Of a stretch of 64,000 nt of DNA, positions 26,461-34,554 are shown in pieces. Within the stretch, counting starts at the first letter, position 1. Each line of letters starts with the position of its first letter. The stretch is from Neolewinella maritima (GTDB taxonomy: Bacteria > Bacteroidota > Bacteroidia > Chitinophagales > Saprospiraceae), in contig NZ_CAKLPZ010000003.1 in assembly GCF_923081025.1 (NCBI RefSeq), positions 434,001 to 498,000 of the forward strand. Reading direction: 5' to 3'. The notes under the pieces are model-generated. The model was given only the letters and a program-made list of their open reading frames with translations, was not told where the DNA came from and searched no databases. A program made the translations under genes and the position numbers.

Positions 26461-27773
26461 ATTACCCGGGTTTCGCCGGGTACCGGGATGGGGTAGTAGC
26501 CGTTTTCAAGGGGCAGAATGGGCGGTGGGGCGTCAAAGGCGTAGGTAAGGGGCGAGAGATCCAACTCGGAGGCCATGGCCGCATCCCAGTCTACGACCTG
26601 CCCGGAGTAGGTGGCCATGCGGCCCATTACGGCGGTCAGGGTGCTTTTAGCGGCGTTCTCGGCGTCGGCATACTTGTAGTCCCCCGCCGCTACGGCGGCG
26701 AAGAGCAGGTCATGCTCGGTCTGGTAGGGGTTGGGGTCCTTACGGGCGTCGTGGTCGAGTAGGCCGTAGCCGCCGGGGGTGAGCAGCTTGCCCGGGGCGG
26801 GGGCGGTGCCGTTGGTGCCCTGAAACGCCTCGGTGACCTTGGTGGAGGCACCGTTCCAGTGGCGGCACTGACTGATCATGCGGCTACCGTCGGCGTAGGT
26901 GTACTCTACGGCATGGTGGTCGAAGATCTCGCCGTGTTCCTTGCCGTTGCGCACGTGGCGACCTCCGTAGCCGGAGGCCGTGACGGGGTAGGCCTGCTTG
27001 ACCCAGTTGCCCACGTCGAGGTTGTGGATGTGCTGCTCGTTGATGTGGTCGCCGCAGAGCCAGTTGAAGTAGTACCAGTTGCGCATCTGATATTCCATCT
27101 CGGTCTGCTGCGGCTCGCGGGGTCGTACCCACACCCCCCCGCTGTTCCAGTACACGTAGCTGGTGGTGATGTCGCCGATGGCGCCGTGCTGCAGCATATC
27201 GATCCAGCCGTCGGTGTACAGTCGTTCGTAGTGGCGCTGTAGGCCTACGACCACGTTGAGTTTCTTGGTCTTGGCTTCCTCGGTGGCGGCCAGGATACGG
27301 CGTACGCCGGGCGCGTCTACGGCTACCGGCTTTTCCATGAATATCTGCTTATCCGCCGCTACGGCCGCTTCGAAGTGAATGGGCCGGAAGCCGGGCGGGG
27401 TAGCGATGAGCACCACGTCGCAGAGCGGCAGTACCTTTTCGTAGGCATCGAAGCCGACGAACTTGTGCTCCTCGGCTACGTCGAGGCGTGCTATATCCAG
27501 TTCGTTCTCCGTCAGTTGGGTTTCGATGCCGGTGTAGGCCTCGTCTAGCCGATCGCGGAAGGCATCACCCATGGCCACGAGCTTTACGTTTTGCTCGGTG
27601 CTCAGCGCCTGTACCGCCGCACCAGTGCCGCGCCCGCCGCAACCGATGAGGCCTACGCGGATCGCATCGTCTACGGAGCTATGCACCTTAGCGGTTAGCT
27701 CGGGGGAAATGGCCAGACCGGCGGCGGCCAGGGCGGTAGTGCGTTGGAGAAAATCACGGCGGCTGAGTGGCAT
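26457..27773 (-). CDS. Gfo/Idh/MocA-family oxidoreductase with Tat signal
   Basis: This 438-residue NAD(P)-dependent oxidoreductase starts with a twin-arginine signal (MPLSRRDFLQRTTALAAAGL), so it is exported folded with its cofactor. The Rossmann motif is VGLIGCGGRGTGAAV (about 37-51), the family Lys is in FMEKPVAVDAPGVRR, and the second domain holds WLCGDHINEQHIHNLDVGNW with the histidines expected at the active site. Exported relatives in Bacteroidota are linked to sugar or inositol metabolism, but the substrate here is unknown. It is 12 bases downstream of the SUMF1 gene and overlaps ApbE by 4 bases. Confidence 0.93.
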   Translation of the reverse strand: MPLSRRDFLQRTTALAAAGLAISPELTAKVHSSVDDAIRVGLIGCGGRGTGAAVQALSTEQNVKLVAMGDAFRDRLDEAYTGIETQLTENELDIARLDVAEEHKFVGFDAYEKVLPLCDVVLIATPPGFRPIHFEAAVAADKQIFMEKPVAVDAPGVRRILAATEEAKTKKLNVVVGLQRHYERLYTDGWIDMLQHGAIGDITTSYVYWNSGGVWVRPREPQQTEMEYQMRNWYYFNWLCGDHINEQHIHNLDVGNWVKQAYPVTASGYGGRHVRNGKEHGEIFDHHAVEYTYADGSRMISQCRHWNGASTKVTEAFQGTNGTAPAPGKLLTPGGYGLLDHDARKDPNPYQTEHDLLFAAVAAGDYKYADAENAAKSTLTAVMGRMATYSGQVVDWDAAMASELDLSPLTYAFDAPPPILPLENGYYPIPVPGETRVM

Positions 27774-27785
27774 GCTATGGGTAGA

Positions 27786-28679
27786 TTAGTCGATGATAGC
27801 TTCGGCAAAGAAGGTACGCACTTCCTCCGGACTAGGCTGTACGGCGGGCGATACGATGCGAAAGCCCAGAAAGGCACTGTCTACGTTCCACCACTTACTC
27901 TTCGGGATCTGCGGATCGCGGGCCTGCCAGCGGGGGCTGGATCGTTCGCGGCTGCGGCAGCTGGCCTCCGCCGTAGGCGTATCGAAAGATCCCCCGCGTA
28001 CGGTACGCGCGTGCTTGCCGTCGGGCCGCATCCAGGGGTCGGCTTCGCCATCGGTGACGCGGTCGGCGTAGTCGGCGTAGTATTCATCGAGCGTCCACTC
28101 GCTCACGTTGCCGAGCATGTCATAGAGCCCCCAGGCATTGGGAACTTTCTGGCCGGTCTTATGGTAGGTCTCTTCACCGTTTTCGAGTAGCCAGGCCAGG
28201 TCCGGCAGGTCGGCGGGGTCGGGTTCCTGGCCAGCCAGGCAGGCGTATTCCCACTCGGCTTCGGTGGGCAGACGGAAGAAGCGGCCGGTCTTTTCGTACA
28301 GCCATTCACAGTAGCGCAGGGCAGCCTGCTGGGTGGTATTTACCTGGGGGTAGCCGCCGCGGGTGCCCATGCCGTAGCTCAGGTCGAGGTAGGGTGGGGA
28401 GGGGCGCGACCAGGCATCTGCGTCCCAGTCGTCGCTGGCCGCCAGCGGCGTATCGTTCTCCCGGGTCTGGAAAATGCGGTAGGCCTCGTGCGTCACCTCG
28501 TGGCTCGATATGGCGAAGGGGGACAGCCGCACCTCCCTCCCCTCGATCGTATGCGTACCACCCTCCAGGGCGACCATCACGAAGCCGATCTCCGTACCCG
28601 GCAGGGTCACGCTATCCAGTTGGGCGCGCAGCGCGGGTGCGGTGACTAGTACAAGGAGCAGAGCGGTCAGGTAGTGCAT
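27786..28679 (-). CDS. SUMF1/formylglycine-generating-enzyme-fold secreted protein
   Basis: This 297-residue protein has a signal peptide (MHYLTALLLVLVTAPALRAQ) and the SUMF1 domain: FAISSHEVTHEAYRIF, RLPTEAEWEYACLAG, NVSEWTLDEYY, TVRGGSFDTP and AFLGFRIV. True formylglycine-generating enzymes carry two Cys five residues apart just after the GGS block; here only Cys241 is found (SCRSRERSS), with Arg246 or Thr236 at the second position. It is therefore unlikely to be the maturase for the two Cys-type sulfatases in the window and is better viewed as a SUMF1-fold protein of unknown role. It appears to be the first gene of a four-gene unit. Confidence 0.88.
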   Translation of the reverse strand: MHYLTALLLVLVTAPALRAQLDSVTLPGTEIGFVMVALEGGTHTIEGREVRLSPFAISSHEVTHEAYRIFQTRENDTPLAASDDWDADAWSRPSPPYLDLSYGMGTRGGYPQVNTTQQAALRYCEWLYEKTGRFFRLPTEAEWEYACLAGQEPDPADLPDLAWLLENGEETYHKTGQKVPNAWGLYDMLGNVSEWTLDEYYADYADRVTDGEADPWMRPDGKHARTVRGGSFDTPTAEASCRSRERSSPRWQARDPQIPKSKWWNVDSAFLGFRIVSPAVQPSPEEVRTFFAEAIID

Positions 28680-28791
28680 AGCTGGTTTCGACGCGGTGAT
28701 TGCCCGTCCAAGATAAGCAGCCCGGCTCGTTTATACCGGCTCGCGCCTTCCAGGCGTGGTGCTAGGCGGCTGGTGTCCCGTCCCGCGCGGC

Positions 28792-29961
28792 CTACGTCTC
28801 ATCCGCCGCAAAGAGCACGTTGCGAACCACCGACCGCGAATCCGCCGAGCCCCCCAGCGAGCCCGACAGGATGCCCACCGCGGCCAGAAAGACCACCAAA
28901 CGGAAGTGCGCCCCGGCAGTAGAGCCGTCCTGATCGCTGGTCCAGGTGCTCATGAGGGGGTCGGGAAAAACAAACACGACCACGCCGTACATCAGCAGGC
29001 CGAACAGCAGCAGCAGGCAGCACAGCGTAAGCACCAGCGCCAGATAGGTGGCCCCCGCCGTGACCACTGCGCTCTCCGAGGTCTTGCCGTGCCGCGTGGA
29101 GATCAGCCGGAAGGAAAAGGCCCGGTAAAGCACGAGGGTGGCCGCCAGAAAACTGACCACCACGAACACCGTCAGCTGCCGGGCGGAGACGGAGACGGCA
29201 AAATCCCAGGTCTCTCCACCGAAGATGAGCAGAATGATCACCGAGAGCGCCGTAGCGATCATGGTGGGCAGCTTGGTGGCGATGCGCAGGGGGTTGGACC
29301 GCAGGGCCCCGCGCACGATGCGCGGTAGGTTCCCGGCGAGCTGCCGAAGCACGAACACGAACTTGTTGCCCTCCGAAAAGCGGTCGTTAGCTTCCTCGGG
29401 TAGGGAGGTGGCCATCCGTTCGGACTGCCGCTCCGAGAAGTGATCCATCCCGTCGAGGTCCTCCGGTGCCCGAATGCGGGCCATGTAGTTGGTGGGGTCT
29501 GACTGATAGTCCAGGTTCAGCAGGCGGCCGAAGCAGTGGAGCATGAGGGTGGTCAGCCGGCGGGTCAGCAAGTCTTGATCCCGGGCCTCGTCGGATTCAA
29601 AGTCGGCCAGCCGTTTGGTGGATACGATGGCTACATTGGTAAGCTGGGAGGGGAGGGCCAGGAGGTAGGATACGGATGCGGCAGCCAGTTCCACCTCGGT
29701 GACGATGAGTAGGAAAGCCAGTTTGCGTTCCGTTTTTTCATTGATGCCGATCTGCACGAAATCAAGGGCGCTGTAGCCGGCCTGCTCCGGCGTGACGGTG
29801 GGTCCGTCGAAGGTGAGCGACCTGACCTGTAGGCGAGGTGCATGCCGCAGTACCTTGGTGAAGCGCTTGGTGGCCCGTTGAATCAACTCACTCAGTCCGC
29901 CGGCGTCACGGCCCGCCACGTCCATCTTCATGATGCCTACGGTAATCTGATGGTCGGTCAC
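28792..29961 (-). CDS. Membrane protein with degenerate metzincin-like domain
   Basis: I recognise no named family for this 389-residue protein, but its N-terminal 200 residues look like a metzincin (archaemetzincin-type) protease whose zinc site has decayed. The segment LMLHCFGRLLNLDY (His142-Tyr152) aligns with HExxHxxGxxH: His142 is kept, but Glu is Cys143, the second His is Arg146, Gly is Asn149 and the third His is Tyr152. It is followed by DPTNYMA, comparable to the Met-turn region, and preceded by LAFLLIVTEVEL and NVAIVSTKRLAD. The C-terminal half carries about four membrane helices (near residues 230-250, 263-285, 303-332 and 349-372). No signal peptide is present, so the domain is probably cytosolic. 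It is transcribed from a TACCTTTG promoter and stands alone. The metzincin reading is inference. Confidence 0.75.
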   Translation of the reverse strand: MTDHQITVGIMKMDVAGRDAGGLSELIQRATKRFTKVLRHAPRLQVRSLTFDGPTVTPEQAGYSALDFVQIGINEKTERKLAFLLIVTEVELAAASVSYLLALPSQLTNVAIVSTKRLADFESDEARDQDLLTRRLTTLMLHCFGRLLNLDYQSDPTNYMARIRAPEDLDGMDHFSERQSERMATSLPEEANDRFSEGNKFVFVLRQLAGNLPRIVRGALRSNPLRIATKLPTMIATALSVIILLIFGGETWDFAVSVSARQLTVFVVVSFLAATLVLYRAFSFRLISTRHGKTSESAVVTAGATYLALVLTLCCLLLLFGLLMYGVVVFVFPDPLMSTWTSDQDGSTAGAHFRLVVFLAAVGILSGSLGGSADSRSVVRNVLFAADET

Positions 29962-29988
29962 GGGAGTCGCTTAGGTGAGGGAGGTTGC

Positions 29989-29996
29989 CAAAGGTA
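29989..29996 (-). promoter_or_regulatory. TAnnTTTG -7 element of the degenerate metzincin gene
   Basis: On the minus strand this reads TACCTTTG, identical to the SRP RNA -7 element. A start near 29982 leaves a leader of about 20 bases to the ATG at 29961. No clear TTG lies at the -33 position. Confidence 0.5.
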
Positions 29997-30096
29997 GCAC
30001 CGGGGCCTTAACGTAGCGCTAACCCCTGCCTTAACCTTCCCTTTATGCCGGCCCCCGACCGGCCCCCGTTCTGAGCTGCAACTAACGTAATCTACC

Positions 30097-30780
30097 ATGC
30101 GCACTTTGCTCAGTTTTGTCTTCCTTACCCTGTTCACTAGCCTGGCTACCGCACAGACCACCCTGGGTGTACGGGCGGGCTACGGACAGTCTTCCCTCCA
30201 CGCGGGCAATACCTTCGATGTGGTCACCGACCGTACCGGAACGGTAGGTATAGCTTCTTTGGGGATGTTCGCCGAGGTGCCGCTGACGGACTACCTCAGC
30301 CTGCGGCCCGGGCTGGAATACACCCAGCGGGGTACCAGCGTCGGACTTACCCAGGATATACAGCTGCTCGGTATTCCCCTGCCCGTCGGTGCGCGTGCGA
30401 GAACTACGTTTTCCTACGTGGATGTACCGCTCTTGGTACAGCTCCGGCTGCCTACGGAGAGCGCCATCCAGCCCTATGCCCTGGCCGGACCGAGCGTGGG
30501 CTATGCCGTGGCCGGTAAGCTTCGCACCAGCGCCCGCGCCCTGATCGACTTTCAGCTGAGCTCGACGGAGGTGGACCTGGAGGCCATTAATTACGAACGG
30601 CTGCACGTGGCCCTCGTGGGGGGTGCGGGGGTGAACGCCCGCTTGGGACAGACCACCGCCGTGTTCCTGGAAGCGCGCTACGAGCATGGACTGACGCAGC
30701 CCTATAACGTGCCGCTGGTGCGCGACGGCGTAGGCTTTAAGGGGTGGAATGTGGGAATGGGTCTGAGCTTCGCGCTGTAG
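30097..30780 (+). CDS. Outer-membrane beta-barrel protein (porin-like, PorT/OmpW type)
   Basis: This 227-residue protein has a signal peptide (MRTLLSFVFLTLFTSLATAQ) and a mature part of alternating amphipathic strands (TTLGVRAGYGQSSL, YLSLRPGLEYTQRG, TTFSYVDVPLLVQLRLP, PYALAGPSVGYAVAG, AVFLEARYEHGL) ending in FAL, as in the outer_membrane_beta-barrel_2 family. Such eight-stranded barrels are common in Bacteroidota; function is usually unknown. It is a single gene, divergent from the degenerate metzincin gene and followed by a long hairpin. Confidence 0.88.
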   Translation: MRTLLSFVFLTLFTSLATAQTTLGVRAGYGQSSLHAGNTFDVVTDRTGTVGIASLGMFAEVPLTDYLSLRPGLEYTQRGTSVGLTQDIQLLGIPLPVGARARTTFSYVDVPLLVQLRLPTESAIQPYALAGPSVGYAVAGKLRTSARALIDFQLSSTEVDLEAINYERLHVALVGGAGVNARLGQTTAVFLEARYEHGLTQPYNVPLVRDGVGFKGWNVGMGLSFAL

Positions 30781-30786
30781 GGCCTG

Positions 30787-30833
30787 AAATGAAGAACGGC
30801 GGACATCGCAGTGGATGTCTGCCGTTCTCATTT
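30787..30833. terminator. Long bidirectional hairpin between barrel and Hsp20 genes
   Basis: AAATGA-GAACGGC (30787-30800, one unpaired A) pairs with GCCGTTCTCATTT (30821-30833), and the stem continues inward with GGACATC/GATGTCT around a 6-base loop. It begins six bases after the barrel stop codon and overlaps the Hsp20 stop codon, so it can end both convergent transcripts. Confidence 0.7.
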
Positions 30834-31272
30834 AGGCTACTTCGATCTGCCGGGCCGGTTTCTCCTTGGCCTCTTCCCGCTTGGGGATCGAGAGGCGCAG
30901 GATACCGTCCTCGTAGGTGGCGTGAATATTGTCATCGTCCACTACCTGGTGATCCAGGTTGAAGGACCGCTGGAAGGACTGGTAGCTGAACTCGCGGCGC
31001 GAGTACTTGCCGTTCTCATCCTGCTCGTTGTTCTCGCGGCGCTGCTCGCTGCGAATGGTCAGGGTATTGTTGTCGAGCTGGATGTCAAAGTCCTCCCGCT
31101 TCATGCCGGGCGCGGCCATTTCTACGACGAATTCGTCACCCGTTTCCCGCACGTTTACGGAGGGCAGGGTAGTGGTGTTGCTGCTGTAGTTGCGGTTGCG
31201 CCACTCGAAGAGGTTGTTCCAGTCGTCGTCCAAAAAACGCGACATGGCGGGAATCAAACTGTTGGTTCTCAT
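30832..31272 (-). CDS. Hsp20/alpha-crystallin small heat-shock protein
   Basis: This 146-residue cytosolic chaperone binds unfolding proteins without ATP. The alpha-crystallin domain spans about residues 38-135 with LPSVNVRETGDEFVVEMAAP, GMKREDFDIQLDNNTLTI, SRREFSYQSFQRSFNL and the A-x-x-x-n-G-I/V-L signature in ATYEDGILRLSIPKRE. Length is typical. The 211 bases upstream hold no certain promoter; a CAAATGTA at 31461-31468 (TACATTTG on the minus strand) fits the -7 consensus but is nearly 200 bases from the start. Confidence 0.95.
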   Translation of the reverse strand: MRTNSLIPAMSRFLDDDWNNLFEWRNRNYSSNTTTLPSVNVRETGDEFVVEMAAPGMKREDFDIQLDNNTLTIRSEQRRENNEQDENGKYSRREFSYQSFQRSFNLDHQVVDDDNIHATYEDGILRLSIPKREEAKEKPARQIEVA

Positions 31273-31483
31273 GATGTCAGGAATTAAGGGTTAGAGAATA
31301 ACGTGTGCATACCGGTACGGGCAAAGCGCGTGCAAAAATCCCATGAAGTGTCATATTGACCTACGGGCTGTCAATTCGATCTGCGCTGCCGCCAAAATGA
31401 CTTTTAGGCGACTATTTTGGTATTCAGAACGATACAGTTGATATGTAAAGTCACGTATACCAAATGTAAACCGCTAGCTCGTG

Positions 31484-33631
31484 CTACTGCTTCACGATCT
31501 TGGTGCTACTAATACGGCCGGAGGTGGCGTCGGTGATCACCACGTTGTAGAAACCCCGGGGCAACTGCGTCACCGCGTCGATCCGGTGCTGCCCCGCGGC
31601 AAGGTCGGCCGACAGTACGCGCCGTCCGTCCGTTCCGTAGATCGACACATTCAGTTGCAGCGTGCTGCGCTCGTCGTAGGCGACCCATAGCGACGGCCCG
31701 ACCAGACTAGGGTATACTTCCACTGCTGCGGCGCGTTCCTGGTCGATCAGCATACTGCTGCTGTGGGAGTAGGTACCGTCGAAGTCTACGTCCCGCAGCC
31801 GGTAGTACGCCCGGGGGTAGGGGGAGGGATCGGTAAAGGTGTAGTTCTGCAGCTCGTTGGTGAAGCCTTCCGCCTGGATGCGGCCGATGTCTTCATAGGT
31901 GCCGCCCGACTGACTGCGCTCTACCACGAAGTAATCGGAGTTGTACTCCGAGGAGGTCTGCCAGCGCAGTTCGACGGCCGTGCCGGAGGCGGCCCCCGTA
32001 AAGTAGACCAGGGTGACCGGCAGGGTGCTGGAGAATTCCATGGTGACGGTGGCGTTGTTGCTGGTCACGTTGGCCCGGTCCTTGGCCCGGTAGGTGAAGG
32101 ATACGGTGACCGACCCATCGATGGGGTCGAACTCGAACAGGCTGGACTGGAAGTTGACCAAGTCACGGACGGTGGTGACCGCCGTGCCGTTGTAGTACAG
32201 CGTGCCCTTGGTACTGGCATCGGGGATGCTCGTGACCCGGATAGTGGTGGGAGTCCCGTCTTCGGCATCCGCTACGGAGAGTGGCGGTACGGTGGCGCGT
32301 GCGCTGCCTCCCGGGTTGGACTGCTCCGCCGCGCTCACGTTACTGGCCGTGGGGCGGGTATCGATGCCGAAGGTGACATCCGTCACACTGTTACCGGCTA
32401 CAATGCCGGATAGGGTAAGCCGGCCGTTGGGCGTACCGTCGCTACCGCTGCCGGTGCCGAGCTTGTCGCCCACGAAGCGGTGGGTACCCGGTAGCGCCTG
32501 GGGGGGTGGGGCCTGACCGATGGTGCCCTGGGTCACGGAGATCTGCACCTCGTAATCTCCCGAGAAATCACCCAGAAACTCGAAGGTGCCGTCCGGAGCG
32601 ATCACGGAGCGCTTATCGACCACCCCGGCCTGTACCAAATTGGCGTATAGCGTAGTGGTGCCAGCTTTATTCGTGGGGGTACCGTTGACGGTATTGTCCG
32701 TCAGACCATTGGCATCGACGAAGAGGGTGCCCGAGATCGAGGGGGGTGCGTAGCAGCCGGAGGCGGCATCGGCATTGCCGCTATTGAGCGTGGCCTGTTC
32801 GCCGATGGAAGAGAATGCGCCGGTCGATAGGTTGACCGCGTAGATATTACCCAGCTCGTCGATGGCGCGCACGGCTCCGAAGCGGTTCTTGTATACGCCC
32901 AGTATGGTACTGGACACGCCCGTTGCTCCTACTTCGGTCATGGCGCCAGTGGACGCATTGATGGCGTAGAGCTTATTGGTCTGTCGGTTGCTGCCGTAGA
33001 GCGTACCGCTGGTCTCGTCGAAGATGATATCGTTGACCTGCACCTTGTCAGTGCACGTCGAGCAGTTCAGGGTCTGATCGCTGACCACCGTAGCCGTATT
33101 ACCCGTGATGCGAATCTTCTGGATCTTATTCCGAAAGCCCGTGGAGCCCGACAGGGTGAAGGAGGTGTTTACGTAGTAATTGCCGCTCAGGTCGAAGGTG
33201 CCGGAGCCGATGTTGCCCCCGGCATTGTCGATGGTGGTCCGGTTATTGGTGCTGAACTTGGCGATCGCACCGCTGACCGGGATCTCGACCCGCCCGCAGT
33301 TTTCCCCCAGTCGGTACAGCTTGCCCGAGAACTGGGTAGCGTCGTAGCGGGAGACGGCGTACAGGAAGTTATCGTTCGGGTTGAAGGCCAGGGCGTTCAG
33401 CGCTACGCCGACCTGGGCGGCGGTACATACGTCCGTGCGCACCCCGGTGGCCGTGACCAGCTTACTTAGTCGAGAACTGGAGAAGGTGCGGGTATCGCCG
33501 GATAGCGCGGTAGTGGCCGAGGAAATGTAGTAGCCGAAGCCGTCCGTGCCGGAGCAGGTAAAGGGGGTGGGTGTCTGGCCCACTGCCACGGCGGACAGCA
33601 GACAGATCACCAAAGTGACTGCAGTTTTCAT
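31484..33631 (-). CDS. Secreted protein with T9SS type A sorting domain
   Basis: This 715-residue cell-surface or secreted protein has a signal peptide from the ATG at 33631 (MKTAVTLVICLLSAVAVGQ); the longer frame from 33679 adds a non-signal prefix and would overrun the promoter. Residues about 20-290 form a repeat-rich beta region resembling surface proteins that read LYAINASTGAMTEVG and IYAVNLSTGAFSSIG (beta-propeller-like). A middle part has SdrD/collagen-binding-like segments (GDFSGDYEVQISV) and a cadherin/VCBS-like stretch with FTYRAKDRANVTSN. The C-terminal 80 residues (VEVYPSLVGPSLWV to TKIVKQ, with LPRGFYNVVI) are the T9SS type A tail. Ligand is unknown. Confidence 0.88.
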   Translation of the reverse strand: MKTAVTLVICLLSAVAVGQTPTPFTCSGTDGFGYYISSATTALSGDTRTFSSSRLSKLVTATGVRTDVCTAAQVGVALNALAFNPNDNFLYAVSRYDATQFSGKLYRLGENCGRVEIPVSGAIAKFSTNNRTTIDNAGGNIGSGTFDLSGNYYVNTSFTLSGSTGFRNKIQKIRITGNTATVVSDQTLNCSTCTDKVQVNDIIFDETSGTLYGSNRQTNKLYAINASTGAMTEVGATGVSSTILGVYKNRFGAVRAIDELGNIYAVNLSTGAFSSIGEQATLNSGNADAASGCYAPPSISGTLFVDANGLTDNTVNGTPTNKAGTTTLYANLVQAGVVDKRSVIAPDGTFEFLGDFSGDYEVQISVTQGTIGQAPPPQALPGTHRFVGDKLGTGSGSDGTPNGRLTLSGIVAGNSVTDVTFGIDTRPTASNVSAAEQSNPGGSARATVPPLSVADAEDGTPTTIRVTSIPDASTKGTLYYNGTAVTTVRDLVNFQSSLFEFDPIDGSVTVSFTYRAKDRANVTSNNATVTMEFSSTLPVTLVYFTGAASGTAVELRWQTSSEYNSDYFVVERSQSGGTYEDIGRIQAEGFTNELQNYTFTDPSPYPRAYYRLRDVDFDGTYSHSSSMLIDQERAAAVEVYPSLVGPSLWVAYDERSTLQLNVSIYGTDGRRVLSADLAAGQHRIDAVTQLPRGFYNVVITDATSGRISSTKIVKQ

Positions 33632-33649
33632 GGTAGGTTTTTCACGAGA

Positions 33650-33679
33650 GAAAGCTAAACGACCGGTCCAACAAGTCAA
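33650..33679 (-). promoter_or_regulatory. Probable promoter of the T9SS cargo gene
   Basis: On the minus strand TTG (33679-33677) is followed after 19 bases by TAGCTTTC (33657-33650), one mismatch from TAnnTTTG. Transcription would start about 12 bases before the ATG at 33631, supporting that start. Confidence 0.45.
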
Positions 33680-33790
33680 TCTGACTAATTAAACCGGCTG
33701 CCGGTATATTCCGCAGGTCGGGATATACAGCGAGAGCTAAGGTACTATACTACACCGGTGATGAATGGTATATATCGGCATTTAATTCAC

Positions 33791-33828
33791 AAAAAAAAGC
33801 CCGTAACCCCCGGGAGGGCTACGGGCTT
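33791..33828 (-). terminator. Intrinsic terminator of the TetR-MDR-YqhD-DJ-1 operon
   Basis: On the minus strand AAGCCCGTA pairs perfectly with TACGGGCTT, with an inner CCC/GGG pairing, and the stem is followed by a run of eight T. It lies 20 bases past the stop codon of the DJ-1-like gene. Confidence 0.92.
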
Positions 33829-33847
33829 CGTAGGTAGTCTGCCAGAC

Positions 33848-34525
33848 TTAGTTCAGCGCTGCGTAAAGTCGCTCGGCGACCTTGGTGGAGCTGGCCGGGT
33901 TCTGTCCGGTGATCAGGTTTCCATCCGCTACGACGTGCACGCTCCAGTCGGCTCCCTTGGAGTAGTTACCGCCATTCTGCTTGAGCATATCCTCTACCAG
34001 GAAGGGGACCACATCGGTAAGACCGACGGCCTCCTCTTCGGAGTTGGTGAAGCCGGCCACTTTCTTGCCCTTCACGAGGGGCTCGCCGGCGGCGTTCTTG
34101 ACCTCCTTGAGGGCGGCCGGTGCATGGCAGACAAAGCCGAGGGGCTTCTGCTGCTTGTTGAAGGTCTCGATCAACTCGATCGAGGTGCGGTCCGTGGCCA
34201 GGTCCCAGAGGGGGCCGTGTCCGCCGGGGTAGAAGACGGCGTCGAAATCAGCGGCTTTCACCTCGCTCAGCTTCTTGGTGGTATTGATCACCTGCTGGGC
34301 GGTGTCGTCCTGCTTGAAGCGCTTGGTGTCCTCGGTCTGATTATCCTCGGTGTCGCTGCTAGGGTCGATGGGTGCCTTGCCGCCTTTGGGGGTAGCTACG
34401 GTGATGTCTACGCCCTTATCGAGCAGGGTGTAATAGGGGGCGGCAAACTCCTCGATCCAGAAGCCGGTCTTCTTGCCGGTATCTCCTAATTTGTCGTGGG
34501 AGGTAAGTACGAATAATACGTTCAT
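33848..34525 (-). CDS. DJ-1/PfpI-family protein (Hsp31/glyoxalase III-like)
   Basis: This 225-residue cytosolic protein belongs to the type 1 glutamine amidotransferase-like DJ-1/PfpI superfamily, Hsp31 branch. Characterised relatives convert methylglyoxal to lactate without cofactor or repair glycated molecules. Visible are NVLFVLTSHDKLGDTGKKTG, FAAPYYTLLDKGVDITVATP, AVFYPGGHGPLWDLA and the nucleophile elbow GFVCHAPAALKEV with the catalytic Cys followed by His. It is the last gene of a four-gene operon with two aldehyde/enone reductases and a TetR regulator, in line with a carbonyl-detoxifying role. Confidence 0.93.
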   Translation of the reverse strand: MNVLFVLTSHDKLGDTGKKTGFWIEEFAAPYYTLLDKGVDITVATPKGGKAPIDPSSDTEDNQTEDTKRFKQDDTAQQVINTTKKLSEVKAADFDAVFYPGGHGPLWDLATDRTSIELIETFNKQQKPLGFVCHAPAALKEVKNAAGEPLVKGKKVAGFTNSEEEAVGLTDVVPFLVEDMLKQNGGNYSKGADWSVHVVADGNLITGQNPASSTKVAERLYAALN

Positions 34526-34554
34526 GATATAGTTATTTAGTGGTTAGGGTAAAA

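Noticed and set aside
27786-28679. Formylglycine-generating enzyme for the local sulfatases
   Set aside because: The SUMF1 fold is clear but only one of the two catalytic Cys is present.
30082-30831. 249-codon open frame on the minus strand
   Set aside because: It covers the beta-barrel gene with a clear signal peptide on the other strand and has no family features.
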